A program made the translations under genes and the position numbers. Positions 24,266 through 37,288 of a stretch of DNA of 64,000 nt are shown in pieces. Every line of letters starts with the position of its first letter. The stretch's first letter is position 1. Under the pieces are notes generated by a model, which saw only the letters and a list, made by a program, of their open reading frames with translations, was not told where the DNA came from and did no database searches. The DNA is from Siphonodentalium dalli (lineage: Eukaryota; Mollusca; Scaphopoda; Gadilida; Siphonodentaliidae): the NCBI GenBank assembly GCA_032622095.1, contig CP136068.1, forward strand, positions 16,973,729 to 17,037,728, written 5' to 3'.

Positions 24266-27200
24266 CATAATTTGTTCTAAGGCGTTGTTGGCGTTCAAAT
24301 TGCACAATCTGGACAAATGGTGAACTTGAACAATAATATCTTCTAAACTGTCATATTTATATGGGGACGGAAATCAGGGCATTTATATATTGAGCTAAAA
24401 CAGATACATAGAAGAAAGCATTAAAATTATATTTATCATTCTATTTACATATATTATTGCAAAATGAGGGACATTGAACCGTCAGAGGATGGCATGTTAG
24501 AACGGTTCATGTATTATAACCCAATTGAGTCTGACCCATTCAAGATATTCCCCACAAAATAAGTCGTCGCAGTGCGCAGTAAGATAACGTCTCTTCTGAG
24601 ATAAAAGAAAAAACTTCTGAGATAAAAGAAAAGCACATGGCTTTTACTGATCCCCCGATACTGGCATCTGACAAGGGTATACATCTGCCCGATACAGTGG
24701 ATTTGTTATTCTGTAAGAACAGTTTCATAGCCTAACATAAACAACTTAAAATCTCACTCTGTGTCGGGCACATGTAGCTGCTATACAGCAACGTTTATTT
24801 TAAACTGATAATAATTAGTCAGTATAGCACCACGAACATAGGAGCACCTGGACATTTCTGTAAAACATCTGTATCCTCATGGGGATAATTATGATAACCA
24901 GATGTCCTCAAAATTTTAATCTAACCCACTAGATTGATTTATACATCTCTATGCAAAAACAAATTGTCGTCATTTAATTTTACGAATTAATGTTTTTATG
25001 ATGGTCACGTTTTGATCATAATAAAAATTATTTAAAAAAAAAAAACAAACGTCAATTCCAACCACCACACCGAGTGTACAATTTAAAAATGATAAAGTTT
25101 TAAGTACGCGCATTTGTAAATAAATAAATAATTATTTATTGTGGAATGAATTAATCATAATAAACTAAAATTACTATCACTCCGACAAGGTGAGCCACTA
25201 CTTATAATCCACGTATAAGAAGGACGTTTTGTGATGCCATTTGTGATATACAATTTATGAGAATATGTGTAAAACTTTGAGCAAGAGTATTCTCTATTCC
25301 CATCAAATGTCCACATCAGATGGTTTCACATCAAATTTTCCAGAGCAACGCCGGGTAACCCTGCTAGTACCCTATAAATGTGATTGATATAGACAAAAAA
25401 TCCCGCCACTGGATATGGGGTAAAGTCTGTAATAAGACACAATAGGGACGGTTCTCGGATATGAACTAGCATCTCGCTACCGATATAACTAGATGGTTTA
25501 CGTACGAGGAAACTTGGACTACAAATAAGCGAGTAATTTCGTTGGTATAAGGCATATTTAATATTGTTCCGCTTTTCGTGACCTCATTTATATATGTTCA
25601 AACAAATTTAGAGTCAGTGTTTCGTTCCCTCGTCATGATGATATGACAACTGCCAGCACGTATACATAATATATTAAATGTAATATTGTTAGTTAAGACC
25701 TTTGTCGGTTACAATCCATTCTGATTTGATCTAGCCAATGTGTAAATACTTATTGATAGTTCCGTTACTCAGAATAATTCAGAATGAATTTCAACTGATA
25801 TAACAAAAGTCTTAAATAAAAAAATGGAAGGTTTCCTTACATTCTACATACGTTGTGGCAGAGATCAGACCAGCGCATGGCGAGGGGCCTATACTCTGCC
25901 TTGCAGCTTGATATTATTATTATTATATATTCAACACAACCCGAAACCAAACCAATCATCGCGCCCAGAATTATAATCTAGGTCGGGTGTTTAGTAATGA
26001 CTGTAACGTGATAAATTTACTTTTGTCCATAAATTGGCAAACCAGAAAAGTTATCAATCCAAATCCTGTCCTGGTCATTTGCAAAAATGCTTGAATGCCA
26101 ATTTGCTACAACGTGCTTATATAACAGTAACTTTACTAAAATTGAGACCATAGGTGATTTAACACAAAATATTTATTCTTTATTTGTTGTTATTTTGCAT
26201 TATTTATGGTACATTTTGCTTGGTTATACAATCCTAAAATAAAAAATTAGTCCAGGGGATATTGGTCGACCTCTGCACCCCTCCCCAGGACTTAACTAAA
26301 TTTCGTCCTTAATTTCTCCTCTATTTTTTTCAGTTGTTAACAAGAAAACAAGTGCCGCAGAGATCCCAGACAAGATGGCGTCTATCGTGGCGGGAATTTT
26401 GTTTTATATGCACCAGGTCTAGTTATAGTAAAGAAAGTATCACATGCTGTTTTGTTTTCAGCTCGATTCGTTATGCTAATATACAACCCTTACAAACTAG
26501 CCAAAAATCCGACACCAAATATGGCGACCAAGATGAAAACAATTAGAGGAGACATTAAGGAAGATATTAGTGGGTGATGTTGAGTCCCGGTGGGATGCAG
26601 GGTCGACAAATATATCCTGGACTAAAATAAACAATAGGTATGAGACGGATTAGTTTAGTGGCTGTTCAGTGTTGGTCGCGTAGTGTCTACACGTGTAAGT
26701 GATTATCTACTTTGTTGTTTATCGTTGGAGTTTGGACAGTTTACTGTGAAGATATCAAAAGGCAGATATTTTATTCACGCAATAGAAAATGATATAATCA
26801 CAACAAAATATTTCAAAACATAAACATAACAAAATATAACTGCCTTGCAACCTATTTAAAAAGTATTCTCTTCCAGGAGCTTTCTGTGAATAGTCGATAA
26901 TAGAAGATACTAATTTTGAGTCTGTCGCCAGGAAATGCATTGTTTCTTTAATTAGTTTCTATCAATTAGGACAGAAAAGTCGGTTACGTTGAGAACAATA
27001 TAACACTATTGAATTGTTGATTGTTAATCGATAATTGTTTTAAACATTTAAACTTTAAACACCAGATGATGTGTTTTCGTGATTTAGTTTGGTTCCTTGT
27101 TTCTTCAGATATAATTTCGTGTGGATTTTGTAAACCATATCTTTTTTTGGAAAATATAGAGCCCACAAAGTTTGGAAATCCATATTTCCATTTTTACGAC

Positions 27201-27742
27201 GCCCCCTGACGGCCATCTTGGATTTTGTTTAAAACATAGTGTTCACCTGGTCGTCCATTGTTGTCATATATACTCCAATAGAGGATACTTGTCAATTGAA
27301 AATGCACCACCGATTGAGTTTGGGTGGACATGCAACATTTTCACATAACAAACAGCTCAAACATGTTGGAAATAGCTCTCAAAATGCAACCGCCAAGCTT
27401 CACAACGCTCAGTGTGCTAGCTCAAATTCATACTAGCAGTCCGGTGGATTAGCACAAAATTGTGACTGGCCGGACTAAAGAATGAAACTTGGAACACATG
27501 TTCTTTGAACTAAGCAAACACCGGTAAGCCGTAAATCTGGTTTCCATGGCAACGGCATATAGAAGATTGGAGAAAACAAACAATATCTGTTTCTGTGAAA
27601 CTAATTTGTATTGTTTGATATTAGTATGCATGCTGGTGGTGCAAGTGTTTGCACACGTCATGATCTAAACTGCAAGATACGGTGTTGTGAAGGTTACCCA
27701 GTAAGTTCAAGGTCATTTGATGAAATTTGTATTGGTGACAGG
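24266..27742. other. 3.5-kb stretch without a recognised gene
   Basis: There is a short tandem of 'tctgagataaaagaaaa' (24597-24635) and A-rich and AT-rich DNA around 25020-25180. At 26380 and 27209 there are two isolated 'caagatggcg'/'gccatcttgg' words of the kind found in family B. No coding segment is supported. Confidence 0.4.
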
Positions 27743-28117
27743 TAATTATAATCGGATGCTTTTAACCTTTGGTCTGATTTATCAACGGTCCTCTGAGTGT
27801 ATTTCGTTTTCCAATTTTAACTATCAGTGTCATACGCGGGGCCTGAAATTTAAGATTTTTTTGTTCAGCTGCCTAAATTTAGAGCAGTATAGGATCAACA
27901 AGATGGAAAAGTTAATATATTTTGGAGGTTGGAATTTTAATAGGATGCTTCTCACATTTAATCTAATTTATTAACGGTCCTCTGAGTGCATTCCGTTTTC
28001 CATTTTCAACTTATCAATGTCATACACAGGCCTGAAATGTCAGATTTTGATTGCTCAGCTGCCTGAATGTAGAGCACAACATAGGATCAACAAGGTGGAA
28101 AAGTTAACATATTTGAT
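27743..28117. repeat. 189-bp tandem duplication (two diverged units)
   Basis: Unit 1 (27743-27931) and unit 2 (27932-28117) share 'cggatgcttttaacctttgg'/'aggatgcttctcacattta', 'aacggtcctctgagtg', 'tgctcagctgcct' and 'aggatcaacaag'. Identity is about 80% by eye. No function is evident. Confidence 0.8.
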
Positions 28118-29520
28118 CGTATAAACATACATTTATACTTGATATATAAAAGCGTATGATGATTAATTTTAACTCCTTGTAATGACATGATTGCGTATTT
28201 GTTTAAAACTTAGATATGGTAATACTAAATCAATTTGACTAAATATATTTCCGCACTGGCAACAACCTCAAAATATGTACGACATGTGGACTGTTCCGTT
28301 GTTTAAAATAACTGGACTTTAGTTTGGTGCGACACCACCATGCAAATTATTTATAGGATTGCAACTTGGAGAACCAAGTGGTCAGTGTTAAATAGCTAAT
28401 ATAATCTAAATAAACAATTTACTATCGGTCTCAACTATTAATGTTAAGAATATATATATATTCAAATGTTCTGGTGTGTTCTGATTCACAATATATCCTA
28501 TCTTGATTCTGGCCAGCTTATCGTAATCAATTGCAGGATGATCTTTATACAGACAGAGCCACTGATGACCCCTATATACATATACCGAATAAAGGGGCGG
28601 TACGATTCAATAAAGTTTGAATTAATAGTGACTAAGATACACTTATGATTTCAAAGAACTAATGGTGTTGGACCTGGATAACCTTTGGACGACCAATGCT
28701 TCTATCAAATACAAAGGTAGTTACATTAGTTTTGTAAAAGCAAATTGAAATAGAAGAAGTGCCTTTCCAATGAGCTTTAATGTGAATTTCCGTTGGGTGA
28801 GATATAAATTCGAGCGCATTCGAGTCCGAAACTTATCACATGGAGTCCGGAATTCTCACCTCGAATGAATTCTGTAAAACTCCTTGCTCTATTGATTCGC
28901 GAAACTTTCGGGTTCAGTGGAATCAATTGGGGCCGCAAAATACTCGGGAATATGCCATGCACTTGGTCACTGCTGATGCAAGAGATGAGGGCAGGGAAAC
29001 AAGTCAGAGATTGTTCGAATAATAAAACACTGTTAACCATTGATTGCGGTCCAATTGGTTTTAATCATTACATGACAGTGGTGGCTTATGATACTCGTTC
29101 AACTTACACTGAAATTCCAAGAATTCATGTAAAACACAAACAACCACTTTATTGCGAGATTGAGTTGAGTATGGCCTCTTGCTCTTTTCAGCCGAGAAAC
29201 TCCCGTCCTTTGTGGAATCAATTGTGGGACTTAACTGCAATTATTGTGCAAATAAACATATCTGTCAGAAATGAGCTGATCAATTAAAATAATATCTGAT
29301 CCAACCCGCAGCAAATCAAGGGATATGACGAAGACTGATGATTACCGGCGATTATTCTATCCGTGTAAACAGGATAGTGTGCTTTTTATGATCTTTTGAG
29401 CAGGAAAATTATATTTTCTAGCATCAATTATTGACTAAGTAAAAACGTAATTTCTGTTGGACATCACTAGACCGAATTTACTCTGTGGGTATTCCTTTAG
29501 AGAGTAGGATTAAGATTTGT
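28118..29520. other. 1.4-kb stretch without a recognised gene
   Basis: The longest frame, 28865-29287 plus (140 residues), overlaps another open frame and resembles no known family. I do not call it as a gene. Confidence 0.35.
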
Positions 29521-29717
29521 TCAAATGTTAGCACCCAGTCAAATGTTACGACCCAGTCAAATGTTACGACCCAGTCAAATGTTACGACCCAGTCAAATGT
29601 TACCACCCAGTCAAATGTTACCACCCAGTCAAATGTTACCACCCAGTCAAATGTTACCACACAGTCAAATGTTACCACCCAGTCAAATGTTACCACCCAG
29701 TCAAATGTTACCACCCT
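29521..29717. repeat. 18-bp minisatellite, ~11 units
   Basis: The unit is 'cccagtcaaatgttacca', with a few G/C variants in the first copies (ttagca, ttacga) that become uniform (ttacca) to the right. Because 18 is a multiple of 3 and the unit lacks stops in several frames, open frames cross it in several frames as hexapeptide repeats (NVTTQS, MLPPSQ, VTFDWV). These are not evidence of a gene. Confidence 0.95.
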
Positions 29718-29801
29718 GTTACCACCCAGTCAAACACGGGGGATCAAAGAGGTGTAATGTTATCACCCAGTCAAACACGGGGGAACAAAGAGGTGTAATT
29801 T
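29718..29801. repeat. ~42-bp tandem pair abutting the minisatellite
   Basis: There are two copies of a unit reading 'gttaYcacccagtcaaacac' then 'gggggaWcaaagaggtgtaa'. The unit contains one copy of the minisatellite word fused to new sequence, showing how the array edge has been re-amplified. Confidence 0.85.
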
Positions 29802-30556
29802 GCCTTCTCTCAAATAAAGCTTGAAACAGAGAATATCCTCTCTGAAACAATTAATCCTATGTGACCACACCTGGTTTAGGTGATTCAGATCTGATAAATG
29901 TATACAATGGTCAAAAGGGGCAGATGTAGGCGACTCCGTAATATTGCATTAACAAATTCACTAAAGTTCTAAAAGGATATCCTAAGAAATGACTGCATCG
30001 ATTAGTCTTATATTTAGTTGAACTATCTTTGGTTGATCGACTGAGAATAATATGAACATAAGCTAGCTTAATTAACGAACCAAAGCTGAACAACATGGGT
30101 GCCCGTTTGGTGGGGTTGGGCGATTAACTATTTATGTGGTCATTCAACCAGTAAAACTGCTGTTGTGACATGGCATAGCGGCTGAAATGACGATAAACCA
30201 TTATCAACCGACCAACATGGATATTCCTGTGGCTTCAATCTCACATGATTGAATCATTTTACAACTGGTACCTCAATTTCATAAAGTTAGAAATATTCTT
30301 AATGTGGCCATTTGTTGGTCTAGTTATACAACAGATTTTCCGCTGAATACTAAAGTTAGGGGGGGCAAAACCAGAACCCCTCCCACCAATTATGTGGTTC
30401 TAAACTCAGCTCATAAATCACCATCTACCGGTACATGTACATCTATCAGGACTATGAGTTCGAACTCCGTAAAATAACAGAAGCTGAGAAACTGGTGTGA
30501 ATTAAACTGTGACGGGGTCTCAAGCATGTCTACCCCTGCACATCAGAAAAATGCCA
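29802..30556. other. Stretch with no recognised feature
   Basis: AT-rich DNA, with only short frames (61 residues or less). Confidence 0.35.
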
Positions 30557-30827
30557 TTAACCTTATCATGACTGGAGCTCAATGAATTTTTGCGAAAAAC
30601 TTGGTCCAATGCACACTTATATATGGGAGTCTCCCATTGGGAGCCTCGCATATATAAGAAAAGACATTGGCCAAACAACATTTGCCTTAACATTGTAAAC
30701 CAGTGCACTTTTATATGCGAGGCTCACCATGAGAGACATGCATATATTTGTACATGTATACATCTGCATGTATACGAGTGTGCACAGGCACATTATATTT
30801 AATGTTGCACCAGTATGAAAGGGTTAA
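30557..30827. mobile_element. TTAA-bounded MITE with internal 'cgcatatata' palindromes
   Basis: The left end reads TTAACCTTATCATGACTGG. The right end, reverse-complemented, reads TTAACCCTTTCATACTGG. The interior holds inverted 'cacttatatatgggag..ctcgcatatataag' sequences. Related palindromes occur at 37395-37518 and 62022-62252. TTAA ends recall piggyBac- or Kolobok-type targets, but no transposase is present. Confidence 0.6.
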
Positions 30828-31389
30828 ATGGCAAAAGTAGCTTGAGGGTGGATGTGGTCCATCATATCGCAGGTCAATTCAACCAGTCCCACACAATTTC
30901 ATGTTCAAGTTCTTGTGTACTAATTTATAGCACAAACTCATTGCCAGTTGATAGAAATACATGATTTTCAATTTTGTCAATAATTCATAATTTCACTCAC
31001 CTTGCAGTGTGTAGACTATAGTGACTATTGTTGTTATATATTCTGTCATATTTTCACAATAAAAGGTAAACTACCACCAGGAATGAAAAGAAATTGCAAT
31101 TCAATATTCATAATTCTCATTTGCAGTAGCAGTAATTGAAATACATACAACTGATATCACTTTAGGCAAATGCTTTAGAATTTCTACAGCAAGTCAGGAG
31201 CTTTTACAAGAATCAAAGTGTTGAAAATGAGTTAATGAAAATCATGAATAATGTAAACATGATTTTACATGTACTCTTGTCGGATCAAAATATTTCTGTC
31301 ATTTGTTCAGTATAATGGCGGCATGATTGAGATTTCTCGTACTATAGTGGAATATAAGACAGGGAACACTCAAGGTTGGGTGTATTTAG

Positions 31390-31800
31390 AGCGAAAATAA
31401 AGTAATGGGGAACATCTCTCAGTCTAATACAAGGTCATAACTCTGGCAAAGGGCTATAACTCCGAAAAGAGTGCAGACAAAACTTGCCCTGTGAAGGACG
31501 GGGTCAAACGAAGGTCTCCACATATACACTGTACCTCCGAACCATCTGAATCCTCAATCACAAATTTCCAAGTCAAGGAAGGGTTGTAACTGGCAAATAT
31601 GAAACTGGTATTTGGGGATCCTTTCCACCAACCTATGCTAAACGTACATGAACACCCTATAATTAACACCCCGAGTTACAAGCTTAAATATTCTTTCAGA
31701 CAAAAATTTCTAACTCAAACAAGGGCCGTAACTCTGGTAAACATTAGAGGTGTGACTGTCCCAATGGGACTAAGGATACCCCCTTTTTTAAAACACTAAG
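31390..31800 (+). repeat. Family C ('ataactctgg') dispersed repeat
   Basis: Repeated 'gggctataactcc', 'gggttgtaactggc' and 'gggccgtaactctgg' words are spaced about 120-170 bp apart within otherwise diverged units. This type of repeat is widespread in mollusc genomes (from memory). Confidence 0.55.
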
Positions 31801-32734
31801 ATGGTTCACATGTCAGTAAACATTTAGTTAAAATAATAAAATAACAGATTCCCATTGCAGGTACAAAACCCTAACCCCAATCATAAAACCTATTGAGCAA
31901 ATGAGAGGCCGATCATGATCGGCAGATGTTAACCCATTCCTTCGCGATAGTAAATTACTATGATTGGAAACATAAAGGAGAGTTTTGATGTTGAATTATA
32001 GAGCATACTGTTACGTATTATTATAGACGGTAGACCATACATGTACATAACTCAACTTATTGGAATTTATGGGTCACTCGCATTTACATGTACCGTATGT
32101 AAGATAATGCACTGGAACAGGATCTGTAATGCGCTGCACCACCACAGCCTTGGGTTAAATGTGAAAAGGTGACCATGGAATAATTACTTGGTCTGCTTGG
32201 TCAAGAGATTGCAATTTAAGTTTACAATGACAATGTATCGCATTCTACCAACACCAGCCATCAAGATAAGATACTATACTGCTGACCCATTGGTATGAAT
32301 TATTTATACACCACAGCGGTCAACAAATCACAGGCATCGTTTATGCTGAAGACTGGTATCACTATTAAACCAATAACATTTACATTTTTTGTATAATAAC
32401 ATGAGACCATCTGTAGAGTGATGATCTAGTCTACTTTTAACAGCATGTGATCTGAATTGTTGAAATTGTTTTTTTAAATTAGATACAATAACTTTCTTTA
32501 TCTGCACATTAGCATAAGAGACATCTGAAAATTATATAGCCATATTGTATTAATAGCTACAGTAGTCCAAAGGCATGGGATGGAATTGGTGAATTGGGTT
32601 TAATGTCGCTCAAAACAAATTTACCAGTACACAACACAATACATGTACGGGTATTTTCCACCGATTTAAAAAAAATTTGATGTGCTGACTCGGGTACCCT
32701 TGGCAGAGTTGTAATGGTGTTAGTTTTTCAAATT

Positions 32735-33060
32735 TTGTTAATTTTGGATTTTTTTTTTTTTTTAATTATTTAAACAAAAAAGTTTTTTTTTTTATTCATT
32801 TATTGATATTGTGTTTTTTTTTTATAAAATGAGCAAGGAATTCAATCTAAAAAAATTATTTTGTTTTTTAATATAGAGTGAATATTTTTTAGAAAAAGGG
32901 CCATAACTCAGTTAAAAATAGATCTGTCTTTTGGGCTCAGACATTCATATGTAAAATTCCGATCAGATAGAAAATGTTTGAGTTATCGCACCATGCATAA
33001 ATGTCCATGGACACAGACAGACGACGAGTGGTCACTATCTTTATCATACTATGGCATGGC
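32735..33060 (+). repeat. T-rich tract followed by a family C fragment
   Basis: Poly(T)-rich sequence (32750-32825) is followed by 'agggccataactcagttaaa' at 32897 and 'cacagacagacgac' at 33010, the usual 3' tail of such repeats. Confidence 0.5.
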
Positions 33061-33076
33061 TAAACATAATGAACGT

Positions 33077-34221
33077 GACACTGTAGCTCAACTTGGAAAG
33101 GGAATAATTTCATGTGTTACAGTCAATGGAGTGATTAGGAATGTGGAAAGTTGAAAGGCCTACCGTAGTTATGCAATGAGTGAAATCCAAGATGCCGCTT
33201 GCAGCCATGTTTTTTTGCTGAATGACCACAAAGTGACTAATTCCCATCTACATGTCATTAACATCCATCACAAATTTCATGATGATCTGACAAAAGATCA
33301 TATGACCTGTGGCCTGTGCCAAAGGATTTATTCATTCAAAGAGTAAAATCCAAGATGGCTGCTGTCGGCCATGTTTTTTGGCCCAATGACCACAAAATGG
33401 CTCGTTCCCATCTACATGTCATTGTTAACATCCATGACAAATTTCATGAAGATCCGACCAAAGGTACGACCTGTAGACTGTGCAGAAGGATTTAGTCATG
33501 CAAAGAGTAAAATCCAAGATGGCTGCTGGCGGCCATGTTTTTTGGCCGAACAACCCCAAAATGACTCGTTTCCATCGCCATGTCAATATTAGCATCAATG
33601 ACAAATTTCATGATGACCAGACGAACAGTACAACCTGTAGCCGTTCTAATGGATTGAAATTTGAAATTCAAGATGGCCGCTGGCGGCCATATTTTTTTCC
33701 CGAATGACCCCAAAATTACTCGTTCTCATCTAGATGTCAATGTCAACAGCCATGACAAATCTCATAATGATCTGACCAAAGGTACAATCTGTAGCCCGTG
33801 CCAAAGGATTTAGTCATGCAAAGAGTAAAATTCAAGATGGCTGCTGGCAGCCATGTTTTTTGGCCCAATGACCCCAAAATGGCTCGTTCCCATCTACATG
33901 TACATGTCATTGTTAATATCCATGACAAATTTCATGAAAATCTATGACCTGTAGCCCGTGCTAAAGGATTTAGTCATGCAAAGAGTAAAATCCAAGATGG
34001 CTGCCGGCGGCCATGTTTTTTTGCCGAATGACCCCAAAATGACTCGTTCCCATATACATGTCAATGTCAACACCATGACAAATTTCATAATGATCTGACC
34101 AAAGGTACAACCTGTAGCCCGTGCTAAAGGAAATTGTTGACGAGTCACACACCCTCACACACACGGACGACGGATACCAAGCCATGGCAATAGCTCAAAC
34201 TTTACAAAGTAAAGTTGAGCT
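33077..34221 (-). mobile_element. Family B element, reverse orientation (longest copy)
   Basis: It starts with TGACACTGT-AGCTCAACTT at the left and ends AAGTTGAGCT at 34221. This is the mirror image of the copy at 5657. About seven units with 'ccaagatggctgc..gccatgttttttggc' lie between. Units at 33350-33600 and 33830-34060 show the same alternating spacing. Confidence 0.8.
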
Positions 34222-34239
34222 AAAAATGTAGGACAAAAT

Positions 34240-34870
34240 TATACATTTTGCAAAGATTTTCTAAGTCGAAAAATGGGGATGTAACTCCACCAAAAAAAGT
34301 CTGACAGATGTCATAATCGCAGATCCCCATGTTGTGGATGTCTGTGCCAACTTCCATGGAAAATGATCAGAAAACAGCTGAGAAAAACTCCAGACAAATT
34401 TATGTCCACAGACAAGCTGATTGGAGTATAAACCCCCTTCTCCACAACCGCGTTGCAGGGGGTATTATTAATGGACAAAACATTTCCCCCCCAACACTAC
34501 GACATAAGACAACAAAATCCAACAATAAAGACATCCACAGCTAGAGGTCAGAGTAGATTTTATATACCGGTAGCATTCTCTACCAATACATGTTTTTTCA
34601 TTGTAAATTGCTTTGCAGAAATTGAAAAACGCATCACAAATTGCAAATCCAGTTACACTGATATACAGCATGTTTGTTATGGACGCTACACAAGTCCAGT
34701 AAAGGGCTATAACTCTGGGAAAAAGTCTGAACAAAACCTCCATTATGTGGACATCCACAATCCTGATCTACATGTACATGCACCAGCATGCCGAAGGACA
34801 CCCAAATTGGAATTCCCATTTTTGAGCTGTGTTGTGAAATGATAGTTATGGACAGACAGAATGACCCACC
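34240..34870 (+). repeat. Family C dispersed repeat, second block
   Basis: 'atgtaactccaccaaaaaaa' near 34270, 'agggctataactctgggaaa' near 34703, and the '..ccacaatcctgatct..' and 'atggacagacagaatgaccc' words are arranged as in the 31390 block. The 129-residue frame here is incidental. Confidence 0.5.
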
Positions 34871-35575
34871 GAAAGGAAAGGCAGACTGAGGTACATGTAT
34901 CACTATATATACCCCTAATCCTTGGTACGGGTACTTTTACATACTGTATACATGTACATGTACACCAATCAGTAAGCCTGGGGGGGGGCAGGCTTGTGCA
35001 TGTACATGTATTTACTCATAAAGTTGGTACTGGGCTTACTCACAAGGCCCCCTCCCCTTTGCAAACATTCAGTTAGCCTTCAAGTGCTGACATACCATCA
35101 TGTTTTATATCATTACCGTTATTTTTATTTTGGTACTGAAAAAGATAATGTGTTTTATTTATATCATTAAAAAAATTAAGTCACATGATAATGACCAGAA
35201 ACAGTGACAAGACAGTTTTGGAATAAAAAAAAGCACAGATGTGCTCGAGTACATGTATCTTCTCCTACAGGGTACCTGTATTCTACAGGATAGAAAGACA
35301 TGATTGTATTCACCTTCCAAATGCTCAACAATTCCAAATTTTCTCACACTGAGCCAAACAACCATGGTCAGCCGGCTTTTCCTGGTTTTTGCCTGTAGCC
35401 GTGTGCATTTGTCTGGAGTTAGACCACTAGATGTTAGGTTTTATGCAATTTTTCAGGTTACAATATCTGAATGTACTCATACCGGGATTGGAATATACGG
35501 GTAGAACCATGCTTTATGAATATATAGGGGGGGTGCAAATGAAAACAATTTGGTTCAAGCGATATATCACATAGC
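34871..35575. other. Stretch with no recognised gene
   Basis: It contains ACATGTACATGT runs (34945-35012) and a G run near 34981. No coding support. Confidence 0.35.
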
Positions 35576-36419
35576 CAGGGTTTCCGCTATACCGGCAGGG
35601 GGTTCCCTTGACGGCCCAGTTCCCCTCACCAAGTTTTCCCCTCCTGCGATACCCCAGGACATACTGCATGTCTATAAAGTATACAGATGTTTAAAACTTC
35701 TGAATTTTGTTGGAATACATGTAGTACTAAGGAATTTTAAAAGCCGAATTTATTTTATATATTGTGAGTGTACACACTCTAAACGCGTTGTTAAATTGAA
35801 ACATGAAGTGATCGGAACTGACATCGCTAGAAGCTATGCCTTTGAGGCTGGTTACTAGTAGTTACGTTACCCGGTTATGCTATGCAAAAGAGCAGTATTT
35901 TAATCATACCTGTCATGTTTTATACCGCAAAATATACTATTAACTTTGTAATAGAGCGAGAGAGAAATGTGGGAGTAGCCGCACCGGGCATCAAGGCATC
36001 TTACCACTGCCCACAAAGAATACTCGTCAGCCAGATATGTAATCAGCCTTAATATATTCCGATTATGTTATCCATCCAAAATATCTGCTGATTCTTCCAT
36101 TGAGTCTTTTAACATTAATGGGCATGTTTAACTCGGGATCCAAATTACTGGTGTTCTGTACATCTACTTCGTAAATTAATTTATATCTAATAAATTTACT
36201 AGTTTTAAAGTTACAGGTACATGTATAAGGGTTGATAGCTTGGCACTCGGGCAGAAATGTAACAAAACAGTCTGCCATTTCTACTCTCACATGATCCTAT
36301 TGGCCGATATAACGAAAGTAGTTCAACCAGTGCTAAAAGTAAAACAGGCTACTTTTACCTGGATTTTTGCCCTTGATGGCTACCGGCCCCATTCCCCTAC
36401 CCCCTAGCGGAAACCCTGA
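35576..36419. mobile_element. hAT-like non-autonomous element (CAGGGTTTCCGC ends)
   Basis: The ends are CAGGGTTTCCGC at the left and GCGGAAACCCTG at the right, flanked by the direct repeat ACATAGC (35569-35575 and 36420-36426). The related sequence at 50394-50412 (atatcacatagcaaatatc) is the uninterrupted target, so insertion and duplication are both visible. CAGG-type ends and a 7-8-bp duplication fit hAT. No transposase frame is present. Confidence 0.75.
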
Positions 36420-36950
36420 CATAGCAAATATCAAAATATCAAATAATCTGAAATGTGTTGTTCCATGTAGTCTGTAGAATACTCAAATGTGATTATGTGA
36501 CTAGATCATGTGACTATATACACTGTACTAGTACTATGAAATTATGAAAATGATTGTTAATAAAAACTTTGGCAATCTGCCTATCACTACAAATGTGATT
36601 ATGTTGACACATTTCTTGATTAAAGACACTCTTACATGATAAATTCAAATACTAGTAGTATCGTTATCTGCATTATGCACTGTTCTATTAAAATTTCATG
36701 CAATAAACTATTTACAGGGTGGATGTCCAAAACTCACCGGAAAACAATTCCTGAAATGGAAAAAAAAGGGTGGGTGTCCAAAATTGCCCGTCTGGAAAAA
36801 ATAAAAATTATCATACATGCCTGGAATTTTTTTTGGACCCCCCCCCCCCCCAGGGTGGGTAGGGAATTTTTTATTTTTTATCCAGTTGCAGAAATACTGA
36901 ACTACAATCATGTTGTGGTGAAAGTACTAGTATTACTTGAACAACACAGT
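36420..36950 (+). repeat. Family D dispersed repeat, copy 1
   Basis: It is collinear with 50398-50960: 'atagcaaatatcaaaatatc', 'gtgactagatcatgtgacta', 'tgttgacacatttcttgatt', 'tgcactgttctatt', then a 'gggtgggtgtccaaaa' block. Its left edge is interrupted by the hAT-like insertion. Confidence 0.85.
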
Positions 36951-37288
36951 GGAAATACCCTGCTGGACAAAACAAGTGTCCACTTAACTGCGGTGCAGTT
37001 AGCATTGCCACCGCGGCCGAAATGCTACTACACCGCAGCTCCACAAGCTAACTACAGTTGGGCCGTGGTGTAATTGTCATTCGGCATGGTGTACATGTAG
37101 TTTCTACGGTGTACTTTCATCAAACTGAAAAAAGACAATACAAACCAGAAATCTAACCACGGTGTACATGCCATTCGACCGCGAGGGTACTAGTAGTTGC
37201 CTTTCGCCACAGTGAACTTGCTGTTTGGCCGCAGTGTACTTGCTGTTAGGCCGCGGTGCTCAACTGCAGTTACAAACTCTGACACCGC

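Noticed and set aside
23770-24270. 166-residue plus-strand frame
   Set aside because: It lies in the family A tandem array, and its sequence repeats units of that array. No domain.
29485-29757. Repetitive NVTTQS protein
   Set aside because: It is an 18-bp minisatellite open in several frames on both strands. No promoter, splice or domain support.
30440-30480. tRNA T-arm-like 'gagttcgaactcc'
   Set aside because: The stem is only three pairs and no matching D-arm or acceptor stem is found.
34453-34842. 129-residue plus-strand frame
   Set aside because: It falls within a family C dispersed repeat and has no recognisable domain.
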